Origin: Imbricaverruca yamaguchii
Lineage: Eukaryota; Arthropoda; Thecostraca; Neoverrucidae
Length of the DNA stretch: 64,000 nt
Direction of reading: 5' to 3'
Assembly: GCA_034440575.1 (NCBI GenBank)
Contig: JAOTOL010001155.1
Location: 147,501-211,500, forward strand
Shown here: piece by piece, positions 46,337 through 55,962 of the stretch
Numbering within the stretch: position 1 is the first letter of the stretch
Layout of the letters: each line of letters begins with the position of its first letter
The notes under the pieces: model-generated
The model's input: the letters and a program-made list of their open reading frames with translations, nothing else
Databases searched by the model: none
What the model was told of the DNA's origin: nothing
Position numbers and translations under genes: made by a program

Positions 46337-46518
46337 GACATCGCCACGTTGCTTCACCACATGGTTGATCCGCTGAACGTGCACATCATCGACGTCAGCC
46401 CACCCAGCTCTGCCAAAACAGCTGCGATGTTGGGCAGGGGGAGGCAGTGTGTGATATCAATAATGTCTGCTGGACACGGTCCATCAGGGAGGCCAGCCGT
46501 GATGACTTTTCATACGAC
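46337..46518. other. No gene recognised
   Basis: Short unique segment between the 53-bp array and the purine tract. Confidence 0.4.
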
Positions 46519-46722
46519 TAGGAGAGAGGCGGGACAAGATGGAGATAGATGCAGGGATAGACAGAGTGAGAGAGAGAGGAAGAGAGAAAGAGGAGAGGAG
46601 AGGAGAGAGAGTAGAGAGAGAGGAGAGAGAGAGGAGAGGGGAGAGGTGGAGAAAGGAGAGGAAGGGAGAGACGAAGAAGGATAGAAAGAGATAGAAAGTA
46701 GAGAGGAAGAGAGTGAGAGTGA
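46519..46722. repeat. GA-rich purine tract
   Basis: Almost pure A/G on the plus strand (GAGAGAGAGG, AGGAGAGGAG and similar) for about 200 bp. Confidence 0.95.
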
Positions 46723-47695
46723 TTGCACTAAAAGAGAGCTAACAACTAGCACTCGAAATGTTGGCCGGTATTTGTCGCACCACCTTACGACCAGCAGTAA
46801 GCCCGATGTTTGAGACCATCGATTATCGCCGCCAGCTTACCACACTTGCTGGACAAGTGCATTGATTGCTCATGATTAGCGCATGATTGGATGAAGTACA
46901 TTTGTAGGCGAAGTTGCTCCCGCCCGTAAATGGAGCTCACTGGTGGATACCGGGGTCCAGGTACGGTATCAGGGGTCGGGGCGCAGGGGACATGTGATGA
47001 GGACAGGGACGTCCATGGCACGGGAGCCCATCGAAAGGAAGCGCGCCACACTAACTTACAAAAATGGAACGATCGAGTGCCTTCACATATATTTCTGATG
47101 ACAGCCTCCTCTTCCGTGGTCGTAAGCGTTTGCGAGTTTCGCCCGCATCAGCGCATTCGACACCGGCGCTCTCAGCGATAAGTGATCCCTGTGTTGTGGA
47201 GCTTGTCCAGCTCTCCCTTGTGCCACACCATCCTACGGCGAAAATTCCCAGTTTCCTACATGCCTACCAGTGAGTGTGGGTGAAGCATTGTGGATGTTAT
47301 TTCCGTCACTTCTCTCACGTATGTTGTCTACAGCACACGTGGCCCCTGAAGACTTTCTTGGTCCTGTCTGCGCCGGGTTTCATGTTGTACTACCGTGCTC
47401 TCTTGAGAAATTGTTGTGGATAATTGTTTGGTGCCAGGGTCCTCTGAAGTGGTCTTCTCCCTCGCCTGGTCGTCACATCGGAACAGATCAGCTTGATCCA
47501 TACTGATCCTTATTTAATAACATCCTACTCACTGACCGTTTGTATTGCATGTCGTGGTGCAAAATGACGTCAATTCTCCCTTCAGTGCGACTTACATTCT
47601 TTAACAGAGCTGTATTTAGGGATCCTCTTGCGACCTACTTTCCTGAAATTTATTGTAATTTGAATTCTTGTCATGCTCTATTGATTGACATTTGA
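46723..47695. other. No gene recognised
   Basis: Ordinary DNA with unrecognised open frames of 88 codons or fewer. Confidence 0.5.
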
Positions 47696-47700
47696 ATTGT

Positions 47701-47774
<74 letters not shown>

Positions 47775-47835
47775 CTGTTGTATTGGCTGCTGCACTACTG
47801 AACCGTGGAGTATATATATATATAGTAATTGTGGT

Positions 47836-47902
<67 letters not shown>

Positions 47903-47952
47903 CATTGGCATTGGCTGTTGTATTGGCTGCTGCACTACTGAACCGTGGAGTA
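47696..47952. repeat. Tandem duplication of (TA)n plus a 42-bp unique segment
   Basis: AATTGTGGTT, a long TA run, then TTGGCTGTTGTATTGGCTGC with TGCACTACTGAACCGTGGAG is present twice (47696-47812 and about 47827-47952). The two 42-bp segments (47771-47812, 47911-47952) are identical and 140 bp apart. TA runs occupy 47704-47770 and 47838-47899. Confidence 0.95.
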
Positions 47953-48537
47953 AGTAGCCAAACGTCCACAGAAGCGCAACTTTAATGATATATCATTGAC
48001 AAAATACAATTACAGATGTAAACCATCATGTCCTTAGCCTTTCTGTACGACCTTTTAAACCCACCCTTACCTTGCTGCTGTCTTATTATGTTTCACATGA
48101 ACAGCTGAGCTCACTGCTCAGGCTGCTCCATGCGCAAAAAAGAGGTGAGGAGCAGTTTGTTTCGTTGTCTCTAATCTGTATTTGCGCACCTACATGTGGT
48201 TGCCAACGAACATATACGCGTCCGGCTCGAAAATCCTAACTCGAAAACTCGAAAATGATGTTAAAAATGGGGTGTGACGAGGCTTTTAAGACTGTGAGGT
48301 CCGTCTGACTGGTGCCTGGTCATGGTGCATGGTCTTGGTGCATGGTCATGATGCATGGTCACTGGTGGAGCGGAATACAGGCCCTGGTTTTGATCACGGA
48401 GTCGAAAGTGATCTATTTTTGCTGCTTGCGTTCCTCGGTTACGTGTTCGTGTCGGCGTTTATTTGTCAAAATGCGGACAGTGTAGTTTATATGTTTTCCC
48501 GTCCGGTAGTATTCCTTCGGTGTAGGGGGGGGGGGGC
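47953..48537. other. No gene recognised
   Basis: Ordinary DNA. CATGGT(C/G)(A/T)TGGTGCATGG-type repeats occur at 48317-48360, and a G run is at 48524-48536. Confidence 0.5.
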
Positions 48538-49330
48538 CTATGCTGGCAGGCGGTGGGTTAAATGCGCAAACACCAGTGTTTGTAGGAGCCGTTTTAGTTT
48601 AGTTTTAGTATTTGGAAGAGTGTTTCTTATCTTGTTGAGTGCAGTAAAACCGCTGTAACAGCGTTGCACAACGTGACTGGTCTGTCTTAACCTGTTGTGA
48701 TTTTGGTCGAGATGGATGGCGGGCATTTTCATCTTTGACGGAAAGATATTTGTTTGTTTTTTGTCTCCACTGGTGTGCCAAGCAATATAAATTCCGTTTT
48801 TTTTCATGGTTTGATTTTGAGCTCGTTCACAATAAACCCCGCGGAGATAACTTCCAGATCGGTCTCAACATGCATGCGTCGGTCTCTTAGTTCGATGGGT
48901 GAAGTCGCGGTACTGTGTATGATTTGTGCGTCATATACGTATCTGACGATAATTTCATTCGGTGAAAGATGATGGGGCAAATCATTGGTAAACGGGCTGA
49001 GCAGGAGAGATCCAGGTTGCTGCCGTGCACCATCCCTCGCAACAATTCCTGAGCATCGCTGTCTTTGACTGACTTTGTTTGATTTTATACATTTTTTTTT
49101 TCTGAACCATTGCGTGGATATCCCATGCAGCTCGAGTTTTGTCAAGAGCTCATGGCAGTCAGCACTATCAATCGCCTTCGAATGGCCGCTAAATGATCAC
49201 GTTTTGGTCGAAGCGCCCTTAAACTCAAATAACTAACTAACTAATCGCCTTCGACAAATCGCATGATGCAACACTTGTTTCGTTCCCTTAATCTCTGTGT
49301 CTTACACAACACTGTCTACTTTGTCTGTTT
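48538..49330 (-). pseudogene. Decayed CR1/L2-like LINE reverse transcriptase
   Basis: Read on the minus strand: CDLSKAIDSADCHELLTKLE (RT motif A, DLSKAFDxVDH type), LHGIS..WF, then GSLLLSPFTNDLPHHLSPNE (block after motif B), VRYVYDAQIIHSTATSP (the YADD box changed to YVYD, so one catalytic Asp is lost), VETDLEVISAGFIVNELKIK and, further on, SHVVQRCYSGFTALNKIRNT with LPNTKTKLKRLLQTLVFAHL, the thumb region of CR1/L2/Rex-type elements. Motif A is split at 49182-49242 by a small insertion whose removal restores the frame. No endonuclease part was seen. It is dead. Confidence 0.85.
49182..49242 (+). mobile_element. 61-bp LINE-tail-like insertion with 12-bp TSD
   Basis: The insert contains GGTCGAAGCGCCCTTAAACT and ends in CAAATAACTAACTAACT. 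It is flanked by AATCGCCTTCGA at 49170-49181 and 49243-49254. Deleting it with one duplication restores DLSKAIDSAD in the host LINE on the opposite strand. It is closely related in length and sequence to the insert at 12762-12820. Confidence 0.92.
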
Positions 49331-50218
49331 TGCAGGCACGTGCCTCGGTGGGTGCATGGGAAATGGCCACACGAGTCTATTTTTACCATATAAGAAATAT
49401 AAAACACATGATGTTGATACATCAGAAATGACTACTTCTTAGAATATCTAATATAGATCCACAACATACTACAGAAATATCAAAGTATTGCACATGTAGT
49501 GCATTTAATACACAATATTTTGCAACTCACATCAAACTTGACTGCCTATTTATTGCTTTCTGTGTCGCATTCGTCTCCAGCCTGTACTTTGATTCCAAGA
49601 AAGTGATATACATTGATTATGCATGCATGCACAAGAACCAATAGTATTGGCACGACATCGTAATGTAATGAGCTAGAACGCTTGCATGATGGCATGTATA
49701 CTTTATCTGATTTTCAGCCTAGTCCCAGCCAAATTCTGTTATTCAATATCTGGTGAAACCAACTGGCATTTACCCGGGAACTGGACCAGGGAACGAAGCC
49801 GGAGAAAGGGGCGGAGAAACCAATGGGCCGGATTGGTAACACAGACGAGAGCCGGGGTCAGACAATGATTTGAAAGGCGCGGATAGAAAACAATATCGAC
49901 GATCAGGTTAAGTCGGGTCAGGTCAAGAATGCTGAGCACTTCTGTTTCTAACCTTTCGCCCAGCAACATGAGAAGGTTAGCACTTGCTTATACTAGAACG
50001 CGAATGGATAGTGGTAAAGCGACTATAGTTTGCAGGGTTTAAATGCGACGTCACCAGAGTTGATGTTTTCCAACCAACATGAATGCGCACGACCGCTGAA
50101 CGAAATGTCAACCAACGTTTATTGCTAGCCTTCCTTCTTATTCCGCACCAACGCAGCTCGTCCATCACCAATGAATAGTCATCGTCTTATAAATGGTGAC
50201 CATATATTTTCCTTTATG
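49331..50218. other. No gene recognised
   Basis: AT-rich DNA without recognised motifs. Confidence 0.5.
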
Positions 50219-51155
50219 GTCTTTTTCCTTCCCTCCTCCCCTCTCTCCAGTTCTTCCCTCTTTCCCTCTTTCCCTCTCCTCCCTTCCCTCTTCTTTCCCT
50301 CTTTCTCCATTCCTATTTTCCTCTTTTCCTCTTTTCCTCTTTTCCTCTTTCCCTCTTTCCCTATTTCCCTTCTGTCCCTCGGTCCCTATGTCTCTCTGTC
50401 CTCCTTTCCCTTTGTCCCTCTATCCCTCATTCCATTTTTCACTCTTCCCTCTTCCATCTTTTCCTCTTTCCCTCTTTCCCCATTTCCCTCTTTCAATCTT
50501 TCCCTCTTTCCCTCCATCCGTCTCTATCTCTCTCTCCATCTCTCCATCTCTCCATCTCTCCATCTCTCCATCTCTCCATCTCTCCATCTCTCCATCTCTC
50601 CATCTCTCCATCTCTCTCTCTCCAACTCTCCCGCTCTCCCACTCCCCCACTCTACCTCTCTACCTCTCTGGCTCTCTGCGTCTCTGTCTCTCTGCCTATC
50701 TGCCTCTCTCCCTCCTTGCCTCTCTCCCTCCCACTCTCCCACTATCCCACTCTCCCACTCTCCCACTATACCACTCTCCCACTCTCCCACTCTATCTTTC
50801 TACCTGTATACCTGTCTACCTCTCTACTTGTCTACCTCTCTGCCTCTCTACCTCTCTACCTCTCTACCTCTCTACCTCTACCTCTCCACCTATCTACCTC
50901 TCTACCTCTCTACCTCTATACCTCACTGCCTCTCTGCCTCTCTGCCTCTCTGCCTCTCTGCCTCTCCGCCTATCTGCCTTTCTTCTTCTCTTCCTCTCTT
51001 CCTCTCTTCCTCTCTCCCTATCACTCTCTCTCTCTCACTCCCTCTCTCCACCCTTCCCAATTTCCTTCCCTTTCTCTCTCCTTCCCTCTCTAAATCCATG
51101 TATTTCTTTCCTTATCTATCTCCTTCGTTTTGTCTATCTTCTTCTCTCCTTCGGC
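50219..51155. repeat. Long polypyrimidine tract
   Basis: About 930 bp almost entirely C and T on the plus strand with scattered A and G. It passes through TTCCCTCTTT-type, CTCTCCATCT (50536-50615), CTCTCCCACT and CTCTACCTCT/CTCTGCCTCT blocks, all with 8- to 10-bp periods. Open frames of 334 and 481 codons (serine/leucine/proline on plus) are artefacts. Confidence 0.97.
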
Positions 51156-51227
51156 TTGCAAGTCATCAACGATAATTGGGCATCTCAGAAACTGTATGCA
51201 TGGTCTGTAAACTGTACCCATCCACAG

Positions 51228-51600
51228 CTGTGGTCGGTTCTGGTCTGTTGTCGCAGTTGTGGACGGTTGTCGCAGTTGTGGTCGGTTGTCGCAGTTGTGG
51301 TCGATTGTGGTCGGTTGTGGTCGGTTGTGGTCGATTGTGGTCGGTTGTGGTCGGTTGTCGCAGTTGTGGTCGGTTGTGGTCGGTTGTCGCAGTTGTGGTC
51401 GGTTGTGATCGGTTCTCGGAGTTATGGTCGGTTGTGGTCGGTTGTGGCAGTTGTGGTCGGTTGTGGTCTTCTGTGGTCGGTTGTGGTCTTCTGTGGTCGG
51501 TTGTGGTCGATTGTGGTCGGTTGTCGTAGTTGTGGTCGGTTGTGGTCGGTTGTCGGAGTTATGGTCGGTTGTGGTCGGTTGTGGCAGTTGTGGTCGGTCC
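51228..51600. repeat. Minisatellite, TGTGGTCGGT 10-bp unit
   Basis: Tandem TGTGGTCGGT decamers mixed with TGTCGCAGT, TGTCGGAGTTA and TGTGGTCTTC variants, about 38 units. The minus strand reads RPQPTT runs, an artefact. Confidence 0.95.
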
Positions 51601-51668
51601 GACAGTTCCCTGTCGCGGTACGGTGCCCGATCTCGTGACTGCAGCACAGGAGTTCAAAACCTCTTGCC

Positions 51669-51846
51669 GTCACTCTTCCAGTGACCCCAAATGCCGCATG
51701 CATGTCACTCTTCCAGTGACTCCAAATCCCACATGCATGTCACTCTTCCAGTGACTCCAAATCCCACATGCACGTCACTCTTCCAGTGACTCCAAATGCC
51801 GCATGCATGTCACTCTTCCAGTGACTCCAAATGCCGCATGCATGTG
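51669..51846. repeat. Minisatellite, 35-bp unit, 5 copies, with internal hairpin
   Basis: The unit contains GTCACTCTTCCAGTGACTCC and AAATCCCACATGCAT (or AAATGCCGCATGCAT). GTCACT/AGTGAC form a 6-bp stem over a 5-nt loop in each unit, and the second half has a CATGCATG palindrome at the junction. Confidence 0.96.
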
Positions 51847-52186
51847 ACAGCTAAACAAGTGTTGTAAGTCATGTTGCAGGCGTGCCAGGGAGGCCAAATA
51901 AAGAAGAGTTCACCTGGTGGTTTCCCAAATGTTATTCTATTGTCATGCAAGCTTCCCATTTAGCATGACTTAATTGATACCTGTTTCACTTTGCATGAAC
52001 ACAAAATATTATCAGAGATCAGGGAGGAAAGCCATACATACCTTCAGTGTTTGAAGGTCACGGCTAGTGTGTGTATTCTACACAATTGAAGTGTCACGAA
52101 ATATTGATGAAGTAATTATGGATCAAGCTTCGGATCATCCCTGGTGCACCAAACTAAAGCCGATCAGACCAGACCAGACCAGACCC
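51847..52186. other. No gene recognised
   Basis: Ordinary DNA; GATCAGACCAGACCAGACC, a short CCAGA repeat, directly precedes the SINE. Confidence 0.5.
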
Positions 52187-52367
52187 GACTGGGGGGGGGA
52201 TGGTCGAGTGGTTGAGGTGTTGAGCTCTGGGTGCGAATGGTCCCGAGTTCAACACTCGCACTACACGAGACATTTCACAATCCCGCGGCCCACAGGCGAA
52301 ATAGTGTGGACGGCTTCGTTAGCCGTGATCGTGCATAAAGTGCGTTGAGAACCACCCAATAAACAAG
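52187..52367 (+). mobile_element. Full-length SINE, family A, with likely 8-bp TSD
   Basis: The head reads GATGGTCGAGTGGTTGAGG and CCGAGTTCAACACTCG, the body CCCGCGGCCCACAGGCGAAA and GCATAAAGTGCGTTGAGAA, the tail CCACCCAATAAACAAG. CCAGACCC flanks it at 52179-52186 and 52368-52375. The left duplication lies in a CCAGA repeat, which weakens the TSD call. Confidence 0.9.
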
Positions 52368-52461
52368 CCAGACCCAATCAGCATTTTTTTGGCCACATAT
52401 CACGTCCTGTTTTCTTCACCGACTATTGGGCTGCCTATTAACTCGTGTTTTCACCAGCGAT

Positions 52462-52716
52462 TTTGCAGGGATCGAGTCGCTTCACGCGCTCGCTAAGGCT
52501 CAGCTGGGAGGGTCGGCTGGCCACTGACCTGATGACGCGAGGGACGCAGCAATGCGGTTGCCTTGGCGACACGTCAAACACTCCTCGGCCAGAGTTTTCC
52601 ATTCGGATGGAATTTCCAGCTCTGGTGGGGGAGGGGGCAGTGCGGGGCGGCAGGGTTCACAGAACTGGTTATACTTAGCACAATACTCTGGTACATAAAG
52701 CCACCCCAGTAATTGC
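52462..52716 (+). mobile_element. 5'-truncated SINE, family C
   Basis: Starts at box B (GCAGGGATCGAGTCGCTTCA), lacks the box A half, and ends in GGTTATACTTAGCACAATAC and CATAAAGCCACCCCAGTAA. Matches the 22498-22800 copy with many differences. It lies about 95 bp after the family A SINE. Confidence 0.75.
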
Positions 52717-53055
52717 TTTGACTGAACTGTCGAAAACAAAGCAAACAAACGAACAAACACAAAACGCGAATAGAAGTGCTCGCAAATTATATTCTGAGAC
52801 AGGTTTTCGTGGCAGCATTCCCGGTGTTTATGCGGCTTTCCACGTATTGTCAGGCCAGCCCCCAGCTGTTTGCTGGCCGACTTCATCAGCTGGATCGGTG
52901 GTGCGTGGCGTTATGACCCGGCCGAGGTAGGGGCGGCTTGCTTTATCGATGCTATTAGTGCTGCACTTTGGTGTAGGCATCGTATCCGAGTCGCTTTGAA
53001 TGCGCCTTTTCATGCATGTCTGGGAGCTCTGAAGGCAAGTTCGTGACCCACTCGG
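52717..53055. other. No gene recognised
   Basis: No motif was recognised. Confidence 0.45.
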
Positions 53056-53338
53056 GCCACACAACACGGGCGCCACAACACGGGTGCTACAACACAGGCG
53101 CTACAACACGAGCCACAACACGACCCACAATACGACCCACAATGCGAGCCACAACACGACCCACAACACTAGCCACAACACGACCCACAACATGAACCAT
53201 AACACGACCCACAACACGAGTCACAACACTAGCCACAACACGACCCACAACACAAGCCACAACACGACCCACAACACGAACCACAGCACGAGCCACAACA
53301 CGACCCACAACACTAGCCACAACACGAGCCACAACATG
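53056..53338. repeat. Minisatellite, 12-bp unit (14-bp at the left edge)
   Basis: The left edge has 14-bp units (ACAACACGGGCGCC type, three to four copies); the rest is ACAACACGACCC / ACAACACGAGCC, about 19 copies. The frame reads HNTTHNTS, an artefact. Confidence 0.96.
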
Positions 53339-54678
53339 GCTGGGACGGCTACATGGTTCACGAGGTCTTCAGCTACACCGTCACTCGGTCTCATCGTCCA
53401 GCATCTCCGGTGGCGGCTAGTCCTGGCCATCGTTCCAATAAGATACATACATACATCATATTGCACTGCACACATGTTCAGTTTAACTAGTATGCGATTA
53501 GTTTGACCACATGCAGATAGGATCCAGATGTATTCATTTGTTGCCACGCTTTCTTTGATACAAGGTGTATCGGGTATCTGGTGTTGCTTATTTCTACTCG
53601 CCAATTTATTGCTCATTATTCACCACGGGGAAGGTGCGCACCAATACGGGTAGCTGTTATGCAGTTTCAGGTCATTGTATCTGATGAAAAAGAAGAATGC
53701 AGTTAAAATGCAGTAAAGTTAGCTCACTGGAGATGGTCGCACCACCAGATCAGTGTGGCTCCAGCGGACTGCATAGGGATGTAAAGATTAAAACAGGAGG
53801 TGCTGAAGGATGATACCACAAATATGTGTTGCAACACTGGCAGGAGGAGCTCAGACATGGTTGGTGCACTTTGGAACGAAACGGTCATTATCAGTCACAA
53901 ACAAATTTCAGTCCATAAACTTCAAGCACTGGACATGTTGTAATACCAGTCAAAGCGAGGGACGGGACTTGGTGAGGTATTTCCATGTTGGTCATCGGCT
54001 AGTTATCAGCAAACTTTAGCGTTTCTACCCCAACACTCGGTTGTTTGCGCCGTGTGCAAGTGCCGTTATGGTTACTCGTCTTGCGGCGTTATGTAGTAAG
54101 CTTTGTACGAAGTAGTGAGCTAAGTACTCGAGAAAGCCCAGCCTTGTTGTTTTACTAAGCTCAAAGCAACCCATTCAAATTGTGATACTGATAGAACATT
54201 GATCTTGTCTTGGGCATGGATTGGGACAAAGCAAACGGCATGAACCGGATCATAGCAAAATTGTGATAACAGCTGTATTCATCAGCTTATAGACGAGGCA
54301 AATTTACGTCTAGACGCTGTTGTTTTCATATCTTGAAAACCCTTGGTCAAATTGCTACTTCAATAAACTTCAATGAACATATGCTCTCCATCAATGATGA
54401 CGATGACGCCATCGATGTCAGACCGATAATTTGTTGGTCGTTTTCCTGGCAGCTGGTCTGCCGAACCCCGTGGGTTCTTCGGTAGGTGGGGCGCGCGGTT
54501 TCCACCCTTCCCTTGGCACGTGTCGGGTAATTGGTGAACCAAAAGGGCAAGCATGGAACTTGCCATCTGAATGTCTTTCATTATTAATATGGCGCCAATG
54601 GGTGCTGTCTGGAAAGAATTATCTCCTCAGACACCTTTCCCATGATAATTATTTCCTGGCTCCTAAGCTCATGTATCG
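53339..54678. other. No gene recognised
   Basis: Ordinary DNA without recognised motifs. Confidence 0.5.
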
Positions 54679-55138
54679 GTGCTACCAACAGTCTGACCTA
54701 CACCCATATTTAACATTTAGGATGTTACCCAGAGTCTGATCCAGGCTCAGGAGGCTGGTGTTACCCAAAGTCTGACCTACACCAATATTTATGATGTTAC
54801 CCAGAGTCTGACTTCCACTCAGGAGTCCGGTTCCAACCAGAATCTGGCCTACACCCAGAATACTGGTGTTACCCAGTCTGCTCCACGCAAATGTGTTGAA
54901 GCTACCCAGTGTCTGACCTACACCTAAGAGACTGATGCCACCCATAGTCTGGCCTAGACCCATGTGTCGGATGCTACCCATAATCTGACCTACACCCAGG
55001 AGACTGGTGCTACCCAAATTCTGACCTCACCCATATTTCTGATGTTACCCAGAGTCTGACCTCGACTCAGGAGTCTGCTTTCAACCAGAATCTGACCTAC
55101 ACCCATGTGTCGGATGCCACCCAGAGTCTGACCTGCGC
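54679..55138. repeat. Degenerate minisatellite, 36-bp unit, about 12 copies
   Basis: The conserved parts are TACCCAGAGTCTGACCTACA and CCCA(T/G)(A/G)TTTCTGATGTTAC. Copies differ a lot (CAGGAGACTGGTG, ATGTGTCGGATG), so this is one of the oldest arrays here. Thirty-six is 12 codons and the minus strand reads GVGQTLGNTSLL-type repeats for 111 codons, extended by another frame. Confidence 0.92.
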
Positions 55139-55186
55139 CGTCCGTCGCTCCGCCCGCGTGGCTCCGGCGAGACCACACTTTTACCA

Positions 55187-55297
55187 GCAGCTCCGGTCGG
55201 CCGGTCGGTGTTCGCTCCGGCAGCTCCGGTCGGCCGGTCGGTGTTCGCTCCGGCAGCTCTGGTCGGCCGGTCGGTGTTCGCTCCGGTCGGTCGGTAG
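55187..55297. repeat. Minisatellite, 33-bp unit, about 3.4 copies
   Basis: The unit contains GCTCCGGTCGGCCGGTCGGT and GTTCGCTCCGGCA. Confidence 0.95.
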
Positions 55298-55309
55298 GTA
55301 GGTGGCGCT

Positions 55310-55962
55310 CCTGGGGGTCGGCTCCGGCCCTCGCAGACGGCCCTCCGGCTGCTGGGTGTCGCTCGGCGTCGGTCGGCCGGTCGGTGTTGGCTCCGGCACC
55401 CCGCAGACGGCCGTCTGTCGGCTGCTGGGTGTCGGCTCCGGCCCTCGCAGACGGGCTCCGGCTGGTCGGCCGGTCGGTTCGGCCCTCGCAGACGGCGCTG
55501 CCGGCTGCTGGGGGTCGGCTCCGGCCCTCGCAAACGGCCCTCCGGCTGCTGGGTGCAGGGTCCGGCCATCGCAGACGGTGCTGCCGGCTGCTGGATGCTG
55601 GCTCCGGCCCCCGCAGACGGCCCTCCGGCTGCTGGGTGTCGGCTCCGGCCCTCGCAGACGGCCCTCCGGCTGCTGGGTGTCGGCTCCGGCCCTCGCAGAC
55701 GGCGCTGCCGGCTGCTGGGTGTCGGCTCCGGCCCTCGCAGACGGCCCTCCGGCTGCTGGGTGTCGGCTCCGGCTGCTGGGTGTCGGCTCCGGCCCTCGCA
55801 GACGGCGCTGCCGGCTGCTGGGTGTCGGCTCCGGCCCTCGCAGACGGCGCTCCGGCTGCTGGGTGTCGGCTCCGGCTCCCGCAGACGGCCCTCCGGCTGC
55901 TGGGTGTCGGCTCCGGCCCTCGCAGACGGCGCTGCCGGCTGCTGGGTGTTCTGCCGGTTCCG
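55310..55962. repeat. Minisatellite, about 41-bp unit, about 15 copies
   Basis: The unit contains GGCTCCGGCCCTCGCAGACG, GCCCTCCGGCTGCTGGGTGT or GCGCTGCCGGCTGCTGGGTG, 41 or 42 bp. The left third (55310-55490) is disordered and shares TCGGTCGGCCGGTCGGTGTT with the 33-bp array, so the two arrays mixed. Open frames of 353 and 372 codons on the minus strand are artefacts. Confidence 0.95.

Noticed and set aside
50193..51638. 481-codon serine/leucine/proline protein
   Set aside because: It is a translation of the polypyrimidine tract and the TGTGGTCGGT array.
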